Source of the DNA: Anaeramoeba flamelloides
Lineage: Eukaryota > Metamonada > Anaeramoebidae
DNA length: 64,000 bases
Direction: 5' to 3'
Assembly (NCBI GenBank): GCA_027625915.1
Contig: JANTQA010000047.1
Span: 3,844,001-3,908,000, forward strand
Shown: positions 33,493 to 43,649 of the stretch, in pieces
Position numbering within the stretch: position 1 is the first letter of the stretch
Layout of the letters: the number at the start of each line of letters is the position of its first letter
Made by a program: the position numbers and the translations under genes
The notes under the pieces: model-generated
The model's input: only the letters and a program-made list of their open reading frames with translations
What the model was told of the DNA's origin: nothing
Database searches by the model: none

Positions 33493-34266
33493 TGGGTCGG
33501 TTTATTACAGTGAAAAATAAATTATTACAATGGAAAATTAAAAAAATTGTAATTTTTAAAAATTCCCAAATTTTGATTAAAAAGTAACCAACAAGTGAAG
33601 CTAGATCGATCTCCAAAATTCAACAATCAAAAATGAGTACCTTTTTAGGGAAAAATGTCAAATACTAACTCTCAATTTGCTATTTGAATAATTGTGAATT
33701 TTAATATTGAATACATATTTTTGAAGTGGATCTTATGGAGATCTTGAAGATTTTTTTTTCATTTTTCTTGTGAGTTATTGTTATTTAAAGAATGTTAAAA
33801 AATATTTACTTTGTTTAATATAGTGTGTTACTAAAAATAACCATAAATTAAATTAAAACAAATTGAAATGATTTTGTACTGAAACAAAACCATTTTTACT
33901 GGATTGAATAAATTTTAAACCATTGAAATTTTCCAATAAGAATTAGTAATTTTTTTTTTAAATTTAACCCTTGGAAATTAAAAAAGAATCAAGTAATTTT
34001 TTTTTTTGAAATTTTATTATTTTGTTGTTTTAATGTCTTCTCTTGTTGTTGGAATTTTTTTTTATTCGGGTTTTTTGACATTGAGAGAACCTTAGGAAAT
34101 TTTTTTGTTATTTGAATTTTTTTCTTGGAGATCCTATGGGAGTTTTTATTATTTGTTATCTGAATTTTCCAAGCAAAAGAAGTTTAAATCCACAGTATTT
34201 TATGTAGTTTCAAGCTTTATCCTGAGTGTGGTTTAACTACACGGTAAGTGACATGACCCTTAAAAA
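33493..34266 (+). repeat. Dispersed repeat family C, copy 3, with TTAA-type right end
   Basis: The left part matches 30795-31200 in the same orientation (CAACAAGTGAAGCTAG, GATCGATCTCCAAAA). The right end GTGACATGACCCTTAA is the inverted form of the family's start TTAAGGGTCAAGTCA. This suggests a ~770 bp element with short TIRs and a TTAA target. Old and decayed. Confidence 0.5.
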
Positions 34267-34289
34267 AGAATAATTACACTAAAATAGAT

Positions 34290-34552
34290 TGTCATTTTCA
34301 TTCAGTTTCTCTCAATTAATTTTCAGATTTGGGATTTTTTATTTTTCTACATTTATCAAAGTGTGAAAATTGAGAGATTTAGAACAATTAACCAACATCT
34401 CAAATGAGCAAGTTAATTGTCACATGACAATTTCACAATTTATCTGTAAAATGAGAGTATTTTTTTTTAATTTTGACTCTATTTTCTGAATGATCAGAAA
34501 CAATAGATCTTCTTTGGTTTTTTGATATTTCAAGGTTTATGATACAACAGAA
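34290..34552. repeat. Solo, diverged arm of the 821 bp MITE
   Basis: Follows the right arm of the 4196-5016 element in order: CTCAATTAATTTT, a GGGATTTTT block, AACATCTCAAATGAG (for AATACCCCAATTGG), TCTGTAAAATGAGAGTAT, TGATCAGAAA and a final CAAGGTTTATGAT. The other arm is missing. Confidence 0.6.
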
Positions 34553-34858
34553 ACTAACATATCAAAACAGGTTTTTCCCTGAAAGGTTGAATTGTTTCTT
34601 TTCATTATTTTGATAAAATTGCAAAAAAAATATAAAAAAAAGAAACGAAAAAACTTCAAAAAATAATCAAAAAGAAATTTATTTATTCAATCGAATTGAT
34701 GTTTCAACAAATTGTACATTTAGTATAAAATTTTTCATTTTCCAGAACTTGAGAAAGAATAGATTTAATTCCCAAAATAAACAATCACAAAGCATGGCGA
34801 AAATGTAAGGAAGGCAAAGAAGGGTGAAGAAAAGAGTGAAGGGTAACCCGTGTCATAT

Positions 34859-35482
34859 TTACAGTTTAACACGTTCCTTTTCTTCTTTTTTAATTTCAAT
34901 CATTCTTTCCTTTTTGTTGAATTCGAAATGGTAGTTGTTATTGTTGCCAATTCTAAATTTGGGGTGATATTTTCTTTTCTTGAGTAGCATTGCAAAAAGG
35001 TTAAGTGCCTCAACACAGTGGCACATGGGTATTTCTAAAAAGATTCCCTTCCCGCAGATTGTCAGATTGTCGCCATAGGCAAAGATTGAAGGGTGGTTGT
35101 GCGAGGTGCAGGAATTGCCGCTGAAATAGGCATAGCTTTGGTTCGGGTCTTTGTTCACGAAGAGCTTCGAGTCTGGTGTTAGCTTTTCTTTCGTTTGCTT
35201 TGCAAAATACAAGGCCTTCCACCCTGATCGATATTTTTTATAAGTCATGCAAACCTCATTGCTTTTTTCATACCACAGCAGATCATCGTTCGCTAATCGG
35301 TTCCAGTTTTTGCTAACCAACGAGCACTTGACCAAGTGTTTGTTGTTCATATGTTGGAGGACTCGATAACTTATTTCATCAGGCAATTCTTGCAGAAAGT
35401 CAATTCGTTTGGTACTTTTTTTTTTTTTTTTTCTTCTTCGGTTGAGCTTTTTCATAACTTGTGGCTGAATTTCGTTTTCCAT
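34859..35482 (-). CDS. F-box protein, substrate unknown
   Basis: A single-exon frame of 207 residues. After a basic start with a run of Lys/Arg (residues ~11-27) comes a clear F-box at ~29-71 (DFLQELPDEISYRVLQHMNNKHLVKCSLVSKNWNRLANDDLLWYEK), which binds Skp1 in SCF ubiquitin ligases. Residues ~85-185 form a compact-looking region (SYAYFSGNSCTSHNHPSIFAYGDNLTICGKG...PMCHCVEALNLFAMLL) without WD, Kelch or LRR repeats. It should choose the substrate, but I do not recognise it. A charged tail ends the protein. The coding region is richer in G/C than its flanks, which supports a real gene. The start at 35482 is the first ATG in the frame. Confidence 0.85.
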   Translation of the reverse strand: MENEIQPQVMKKLNRRRKKKKKSTKRIDFLQELPDEISYRVLQHMNNKHLVKCSLVSKNWNRLANDDLLWYEKSNEVCMTYKKYRSGWKALYFAKQTKEKLTPDSKLFVNKDPNQSYAYFSGNSCTSHNHPSIFAYGDNLTICGKGIFLEIPMCHCVEALNLFAMLLKKRKYHPKFRIGNNNNYHFEFNKKERMIEIKKEEKERVKL

Positions 35483-36722
35483 TGGCTGGCTGTTTGTTTT
35501 GAATGGTAATATTTGTTAGAAGATTTTTTTTTTAAAAAAGGCTGATATTTGGGCACAAAATGTCAAATTTAAAATAAATAGTTCTTAAATAGATTCTTGT
35601 AAAAAATAATCAAGTTCGAGATTAATGAAAGTTGAACAAGAGTAAAAATGTTTCTTATTATTATCTCAATAAGAAGGAAAAGAATAATGAGTCGAATTAA
35701 CTTTTTTCTGAAAAGTTGTAAAAAAAATGATCATATAATTTGTGAATAAATTCTTAACTTGATCAGAACCGAATTGAAAACTTAAACTGGTTAATGTAGA
35801 ATTTCGAGGTGTGTTTACTATTGTTTTTTACACTCTATTTGTCAGTTATCTCGAATTAATCTTAATTTCCCTTCACAGAAATTGACATAACTTCAGTTAA
35901 AAATAAAAAAAAACCCTTTTTCATCTTTTCATGAATGACTTTAAATTTTCTCTTAATTGCAACTCAATTCTCATTTGACTTTTAAAAAATAGAAAATTCC
36001 TGTTTTTTTACGATCACATCAAAAATATTTTTTCCTTATTCTTTCTTGACATAAAGTCATTCTATTTTTAAAAAAGAGTCACCCCCCCCCCCCCACACAC
36101 ACACACACACATTGATTGCAAACACAATTATAGGTATTATTATAAATCGAAAAACTTGTTCAAAAAAATATTGTCATCTTTGATTTGTTGAACAATTTTT
36201 TACTTTTGTTGTTGTATTCCAATTAAACAATCTCTCTGAAATATTCAATGGAAAAACACCACTAATAATGATTATGTTGAAAAACATTTCCCAACAAATT
36301 AAAATTTATTCTTCTTTCCAGATTTGAATGTTAAATTGAAGAATTCAACTCGTTTGTGAAAATGAGTATTATAGTTTTTTCAATAGCTTGTGTCAGTTGA
36401 GCAAAACATTTACCATTTATTTTTCCTTTTTGGATATTTTTTATCTCGGCTAAGAACCAAAACTTTATGACTTTTTTGAATCAGCTTCTTTTGGAGACCT
36501 TAATTTGGCTCTTTTGTATTCTGAAGTTAAAAATTTTAACACTATTTGGTTATTTTCAATTTCTTTAAACAATTTTGACAAGAAATAATTTAAATTAAGC
36601 AATTTGAAGTTAATTGTTAATCCTTATAACACCAAAAGAAAATGATCCATTTTTGTAAAATTTATTTGAGAAAAATAATAATTCTGAATTTATGGAATAA
36701 ATGTATACAAATGCAAAAATGA
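35483..36722. other. Upstream spacer of the F-box gene
   Basis: AT-rich and gene-free apart from the C/AC tract at 36082-36110. Confidence 0.5.
36082..36110 (+). repeat. Poly(C)13-(AC)8 microsatellite
   Basis: Thirteen C followed by eight AC dinucleotides. A long pure C run is very unusual in DNA this AT-rich. It may form unusual structures and is prone to length change or assembly error. Confidence 0.95.
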
Positions 36723-37089
36723 TTTCTAAATTTTTCCTATTTTTTTTTTATTAAAAATCTGTTTTTTCCTTAACTGTGATCCTTTTCAGGGATGTTTCCA
36801 GGTGTCAGAAAACATGACTGTATATTAATCGTTTTCAGAAACATTCTATTCCATTTAAAAAAGAAAGGAAGGTTTTTTTTGAGTCAAAACATAAATTGGA
36901 AATTGAAAATTCTTTTTTCAAAATCAAAAAAGTACAATATTCTTCAATTGTTTATAAAAAGGAATAGTTATCATTTTAAACATCAAATATACTGGAAGGT
37001 TTTCTGACACCTGGAAACATCCCTGAAAAGGATCACAGTTAAGGAAAAAACAGATTTTTAATAAAAAAAAAATAGGAAAAATATAGAAA
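36723..37089. repeat. Near-perfect 91 bp inverted repeat around a 185 bp loop
   Basis: Arms 36723-36813 and 36999-37089 are complementary with a single mismatch near the outer edge (A at 36729/30 against T). Key blocks are GATCCTTTTCAGGGATG and TTTCCAGGTGTCAGAAAAC. The near-identity points to a recent insertion or gene conversion. No target duplication or second copy is visible, so the class is open. Minus and plus short frames here are palindrome by-products. Confidence 0.85.
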
Positions 37090-37511
37090 ATATTTTTTGG
37101 ATTTGTAAAAGTTTTTTTTCTCTCTTCAAAAAATTTGATGAAGTGGTAAATTCGAAAAATGTCTTTTTGGTGTTTCTACTGGGTAAATAGGGATGAGGAG
37201 AGTGTTTGTTTGGAATAAAAAAAAATTGAATTGATCGATTCGAAAAGATCTCTCTTTGAGATTTTCTTGTTTGAATTGGAGAAAGGTTCATAAGTGAAGG
37301 TTTATCATTTTTGTAACAAAAAAATTACTTTTTTTCAAGTGTTCCATTGTAAGAGAAAAAAAATAAAAGCAGAGAAACTGATCAAAATAAAGGGGATGTA
37401 CTTTTTGGAAAATTTATCAAAAGGAATGGGGTGGGAAATTCAATGCAATTCATTCTATATACTCATCTAAATTAAGAAGATACAGTGGTGTAAATTATCA
37501 AAATTATTTAC

Positions 37512-37760
37512 AGTTATTTGATTTTTAAATGGGAAAAAATTTCATCTGATTTTCATTTATTCAATCCGGAAACATTCCTGTAATTTTGGTTCTTCTTGAA
37601 TCAAAACTCATCAGTTGTTCAATAAAAAAGTATCAAATAAACACTCAAATTTCCAAATATAAATAATTTTTTTTGATCTCGATTTGCAAAAGAAAAATAT
37701 TGAAGCTAGAGAAAATGAATTGAAAATTTTTTCCTATTTATTATTCAAATACCTGTATTA
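37512..37760. mobile_element. MITE family E, copy
   Basis: Left arm GATTTTTAAATGGGAAAAAA and right arm TTTTTTCCTATTTATTATTC with ATACCTGTATTAG beyond it. Non-coding. Confidence 0.5.
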
Positions 37761-38651
37761 GATAATTTTTTAACTGATTCTTGGTTTCAAGAAGTTTAGT
37801 TAGGGGATAATTTTATATGTTTGGTAATGGTACAAACAAAAATTTTTTTAAAAAAATAGAAAACCAAAAAACAAGAACAATTTTTCCAATTGAGTTATTT
37901 CTCTGAATTTTTTACAAACTCTCTTATTTTACAAAAGTGAGAACTTTTTTTTGGGACTAAAACTTTTTTCAAGTTTTCTTATTTACAAAATTTAGATATA
38001 TTTCAATAAAGAGACCTAGAGACTGGAGAGAGGAAAGTACACTTTAAATTGTTTCAAAAAACTTTTTCTCTGATCACAAAAAACAAATAAGAAGTTTTAA
38101 TTTTGACAAAAGAAAAAAATAAACACGAGTATTCACTTTTTGAAAATAGTCGAGTTGACCTTTTGTACTGACCATGCTTTGTTCATTGGATAAAGCTTGA
38201 GTCGATACTTGTAGTTTTTCTTTTTTATCAAATTATTTTTTTTTCTCTTTTATTTTATTATTTGTCCTGTTTCCTTTACAACCATTTTTTATATTGACAA
38301 GACAATATGCGCCACACTGAAAATTAACTTGAGGAAAAAATTATCAAAACAATTTTATTTTTAGAAAAGTGGTAAAAATGAAAAATTATTAAGTAGTTAT
38401 TTTTGGAGGTTCTAAATATGGATATTAACAACTAACATGCTATTATTTTGAGTTTCAATCTTTTGATCTGGATATGAAATTAAAAAATTGTAATTTTGGA
38501 AATGAAAATTTTTAAGCATGATCAAAAAAAAAATCTAAAAAATTTTTGTTCAATAATATTTATACTAGATTTTTTAGAGTCATTTGAACTCACAAACACA
38601 AAATAAATTGGCTTTCGACAGTAGACTTTATTCTGATTATAGACGAATCTA

Positions 38652-38834
38652 TATTGATATTTGAATTATAAATGTGGGAAAAATTTACAATTTCATTTTT
38701 AATTTTCTTTTCTTAAATAAAGAACGAAATTCCAAATTGCAATCTTTCTTCTTTGAGAAGCCTATTTATAAAAGGAAAAATCTGGAAAAGGAAGTTAAAA
38801 TTTTTTCCCCTTTATAATTTAAATACCAATAATT
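38652..38834. mobile_element. MITE family E, best-preserved copy
   Basis: Left arm GATATTTGAATTATAAATG; right arm complement in CCCCTTTATAATTTAAATACC. Inner blocks AATTTCATTTTTAATTTTC and GAAAAGGAAGTTAAAATT pair imperfectly. ~183 bp. Confidence 0.6.
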
Positions 38835-39639
38835 ACCCCAATTCCTTAAAAGAACTATCACTAATTTCGATCTATTTTTCATAACAAAAGAGAATAAAAA
38901 CCAAAGAAGTGAAATTTTGTAAAAAGAATTTTTTTTTGAAGAAATCTCACTTTTTGTATTTTCTGAGAGTCTGAAAGAACAAATAACCATTATAACTTTA
39001 ATCTTATTTTAAAAATACAAACATAATTCAACCAACTATTTAATCCTTGCAGATCAGAAAAAATTGATCATCTAATTTATTCACAAATATTTATTAAATT
39101 TATTGAAATTTATGTGATTAGACAATATTCTTTTTCAAATAACCAGAGTAACAAAAACTATTTGTAATGTAGTATTAAAATCAGATATTTAATAATATTT
39201 ATTATTTTTCTAATTAGAATTTTCAATTTGAATTAATTTTACAAGACTTCAATTATTTCCTTTTTCAAATGAAGTCACAAATTACAACCTACTTCTTCTT
39301 TGAAAACCTTTTTTTTAAAAGAAAAAAATGGAAAAGAAAGTGAATATTCCTTCCCATTTATTCTTGAAATGCCAGTATTAGATTTATTTATTTGAATTCG
39401 TTGTATTTGTTTGAAAATATAAAAAAAAACTGAGAAATAATCATTATATCTGTATATATATTTAATTGCTGTAGTTATTAATAACTCATTGATCAATAAC
39501 GATTTCTGAAATTGAAATTAGACAAACTAGATTGGGGTCCATTGTTAAACTGATAAAGATAATTTTATTGGGTGAAAAACTAATGGCTTTTGAATCTTAA
39601 ATGGGAAAATATTTTCACTTCATTTTCTAGTTCTTTTTT

Positions 39640-40852
39640 TTAAGGGGGTAAGTATATTTTTCGTTTTTTGAGTGCCACCATTTATGTGAAACTGAATTAT
39701 TCAAATCATTTCTTTAGTCAAATACAGAGATATTTTCATAAATACTAGAGTGGAATATATTCTAGTAATAGATATTTTCATACCAACAAAAAAAACGCAA
39801 ATCAAAAAAATGAAAAAATTGATCAAAAAAAAATAAATAAAAATCATTTATTACTTGATCTTATCTATAACATTTTACACAATTACTTATTCTTTATTTG
39901 GTTTTATTTTTAATTCTTTATGGAAATAATTTTATTTGGAAAATTTTTAATAAACAAATTACTGTTTATTTCTTCTGAATTTCCAAAATGAATTTAAAAA
40001 TCCTATTTTCATTTATGTCATCTATTTCTGGTTTGAGTTCAGAAAATCAGAGATGTTTTTTAATTCTTCTTGAGAATGAGGGTTTATTTGACAAATTCGT
40101 TTGATTTTATAATTATTTATTTTCCATTAAAATGAGAACTCAAATAAATTCTGAATCTTGATTGAAATTTGTTATTGAATTTCTCAATTATTTTGAGTTT
40201 AATCTTTTGTAACTGTTTTTTGATTCCAAGAATTCAACTCCTTTATTTTAATTTTTGAAATAGTATTCTTTGTTTTTGGCTTTGTTTGAGAAAAATATTT
40301 GAAAAAAGAATTTTGAAAGCAAATTTGTCACAAAAAGGTTTTTTAAAATAAAAACAAATAGTAATGGGGCGAGAAGTTCAAGCAAAAAAATAGTTTGTAT
40401 TCAAACAAAATAAGAAGATAAAGAAAACCAATCTTCAAAAATAGGCTTTTATCGATTTTTTTTTTTTTTTCATTCTTGATTTCAACAAATGTATTTGGAA
40501 TGGTGATCTTTCGTGTTTGGTCTTCTAAAAGAAAATATTTGTTTCAAATGCACACCCTTTCGGGTGTATTTTGTTGGTTTACTGTTTGGTTAATTTCTAT
40601 CATTGGTATAAACACATTTCTAGATCCAAAACTTTATTTAATAAAACCAAAAATAGAATCAAAAAAAATGTTCAAAAAATTGAAAAAATTAAGATTCGGC
40701 TCTGAATTACTTTGACTCCATTAACGAATAGAGTAGTGGATGGTGTTTTGGTTTCAAAGTTTCAATATCTGGTGGCACACAAAAAATATTTTTTCAGTAA
40801 TGTTAACACAATTAAAAATTTTCAAAATGGTAAAATGTACTTACTTCCTTAA
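39640..40852. mobile_element. piggyBac-like non-autonomous element, copy B
   Basis: 1213 bp including the TTAA on each side. The left end is TTAAGGGGGTAAGTA and the right end, read inward, is TTAAGGAAGTAAGTAC. Nearly identical to copy C over its length, so both moved recently. It sits inside a family-E MITE: one E half lies at 39583-39639 and the other at 40853-40945. The plus frame at 40476-40715 is a conserved internal stretch of the element with no transposase features that I can see. Confidence 0.88.
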
Positions 40853-42742
40853 CAAATCCAAAAATTTCAGATGACTTCTTTGAAAAATGTATTTGGAAAA
40901 TAAAAATCTGGAAAAGGAAGTAAATTTTTTTTCCCATTTATGATTCGAATAATAGTTTCTCAAAATAAAAGTAAAAAATAGTTAATTTTACTTAGCCAAA
41001 TTTCAAAATTAGTGACAATTTTTTTATTATTATTATTTTCTTTTTTCATTTGTCTTTCATAAAAATATAATATTTACACTATATTTTTATTTATTAATCT
41101 ATATTGATTATTATCACAACACACTTTAGTCAAATACATTATTATTCAAAAAAAAAAAAATAATTAAACAATTTTTTTCAGAGGAAAAAACTACCCTATT
41201 TTTGAGATTTAACTTAATGATCATATTCCCAAGAAGGCGACCCATTGTAAATTGGTCATATTCTCACAAAAATGTTCATCAACACATACACCCATAATAT
41301 AATGATATTATATCTCAAAAATACATAGCTGTCTCTTTTTAAAAGTTTTTTTTTCAACTTGAAAATCAATTTTTTTAATTTAAATATTAACCAATTGAAA
41401 AAAACAAGGAAAGATTTCAATTAACATCCATTGCTATTTTTGATATAAATTTCAACCAAAAGAGTTTAAGAAACCAAAATCAAGAGATATCACTTTATTA
41501 ATAAAGAATTTACCAATTCTAAAAAAATTCCAACACACCCAATATACTCAATTCACAAAATGAAATAATTGTCAAAATAATCAATTTTTTGTTTCAAGAT
41601 TAGATTATTTTTTATCATATTTAAACCAACTTTATGTGAAAATTGTGTGATGCTACAAATAAAAAATTTTTAATTTTGTTTTAATTTTCCTGGAAATCTT
41701 ACTCAATCTGTTCAAATAAAAAATGAAATTTCCATTTTAAAAATCAAAAAATTGTCCTTTTCTTTCTAATTTCTTTATTAATTTTTATTAATTATTTTTT
41801 TTTTGCTTTCAATGCCTCAATTCATGTTAAAACTCAAATTAAACTATTATTTTTAGGAAAATATATCTAATTCAAAATTCGCATCTTCCCAAGAAAATGT
41901 TCAATATGTTTTTAGTAACAAATCCTGTATTTTGAATACAATTTTTTTTTTTCAAAAAATAATCATTTACAACTCGGATCTAATATTAAAGATATTTTGT
42001 AATAAATATTTTCCGCTTTTAAAATGTATTTATTTATTGAAAAGCCCTTCTTTGAATATGGTCTCTTTTTCAGTCATAGGGATCCAGTTTTATTGAAAAA
42101 ATAGAACATATTCTATGTGTTTAATTCATTATTCTTCTCAAAATAATTTTTCAATTTTTAAAATCTGATCATTTTTTCTCATTAGTCAATTTTTAATTTT
42201 TTTGTTTTTTGATTTTTTCATTTTTTTTTTCTTTTTTAAAAGTAAATTTGAAAAAAAAATACCCTTGACAAATTAACATTAAGAAAATTGAGACTTTGTA
42301 ACCCCTTTAAACATTCATACACAAACAATTTAAAAAATCTTATTGTCAATAATTTGCATTTTTAAAAGAAATAATGATATTATGCACAAGACATTACAAT
42401 GAAATGGTTCCAAAAATTTTTTTAACTTTTTTTTTTTTTTGATATTTTAGGTTTGTTCAGGTAATTCTTTTATGAATATCAACTCTAATCCGAAGTCTGT
42501 TATAGCTCTTATTTCTAAATAATTATTGTTTGGTTGATCTTTAAAAAAAAGTGAATTCTTTATTTTTTTTTTAGGGCCACTTTGAGTGAATTGGAGTATA
42601 TATATATATATATAAGATATTTACAAAAAGTCTACAAATATTGTTATATTTAATATAATTTATTCAAAAAAAGGAACAATTATACAAAATAAATAATATT
42701 TGAAAATTTTTATCAAGTTTAGAAAGAAAAAATATTTAATTA
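40853..42742. other. Gene-free AT-rich spacer
   Basis: Starts with the right half of the E MITE. An (AT)n run is at 42596-42614. No coding frame is supported. Confidence 0.5.
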
Positions 42743-42938
42743 TATCTTCCTTTTACACATTTAATGTACAAACTTTCAATATGTTTTAAAATACAAAAAT
42801 TCTCAAATAAAGGAACAAAATTTGAAAAAAATTTTTTGCTAATCAATTTTCTAGAATAAGAATTTTTTTCTTAAATTTGTTTTTTTTAATGTATCTAAAA
42901 TTTTGTTTAAAAAAGATCTCTTAAAAGTGGAATCGATG
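42743..42938. mobile_element. Strongly decayed MITE M1, copy 8
   Basis: Left side CTTTTACACATTTAATGTAC, then AAACTTTCAATATG; right side CTTAAAAGTGGAATCGATG followed by TATA. Length and layout match M1, but many positions have changed. The oldest copy in the window. Confidence 0.6.
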
Positions 42939-42959
42939 TATACTTATATTTTACAAAGG

Positions 42960-43500
42960 ATTTTTTTTTTTATTTTTTTTTTTTATTTTCAGTTCTACCA
43001 GTTTTTTTCATTTTTTTACCCCCCAGAAATAGACTTTTTGAAAACATTCGGAATTAAATAATTTTTGCTCATTTGATCTGAATTTCCTTGCTAAATTTTT
43101 GTTGAATTTCTATCATGATTAGATTTATTTAACCAACCTACACCCCAATTAGTTTTATTGACTGAGATTTGAATTGAAAAACGAATAAAAAAAAATAATA
43201 TTAAAATATATTATTTTCAATCAAAATCAATACTTTCTGTTATTAAACTAAAAATATGTTTTACCACTATTTTGGAGAATTGACTTAAATGTTAATAAAA
43301 ATAATTTTTTTTTTTTTATTTGTTTTTTATGAAAAGATATAAAATTTTGGATTTCAAAAAATCGACTTTAATTAATCAATTGTTTATATGAAGTTAACTC
43401 ATCCATTTCATGCCCCAAAAGCCAAAATATAAATTATAAAAAAAATTTTTAGAATCTTAACAAAAATTTATTTTATTTTTAAAAAATACTAGTCCCTTAA
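42960..43500. repeat. Old dispersed repeat (shared with 62600-63090)
   Basis: Ordered diverged matches: TTGACTGAGATTTGAA with GTGGCTGAGATTAAAT, a GGATTTCAAAAAAT block, GAAGTTAACTC with GAGGTTAACTC, and a shared end AATACTA.TCCCTTAA. The end in CCCTTAA recalls the TTAA-ended families. Confidence 0.5.
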
Positions 43501-43649
43501 GGCAGATCTCTGAAAAATAAGAAAAATAAAATCAAAATAAATATATGTAATCAATCGAAAAAAATATATTATGGTAATAATAAATTATTTTTAATAATTA
43601 TTATTTCTAATTAATTTTTTTTTAAAAAAAACAAAAAACCAAAAGCTAG

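Larger units (their letters stand above)
37090..39639. other. Gene-free spacer rich in family-E MITEs
   Basis: Holds E copies at 37512-37760 and 38652-38834, and one poorly paired arm at about 39300-39379. Otherwise AT-rich. Minus frames at 37058-37291, 38766-38990 and 39275-39496 overlap these repeats and are not gene-like. Confidence 0.5.

Noticed and set aside
30795-34000. Direct repeats flanking a reverse transcriptase, as in an LTR element
   Set aside because: The RT and HLLW..C motifs are of LINE type, the repeats also occur alone, and they start with a TTAA-type terminus rather than LTR features.
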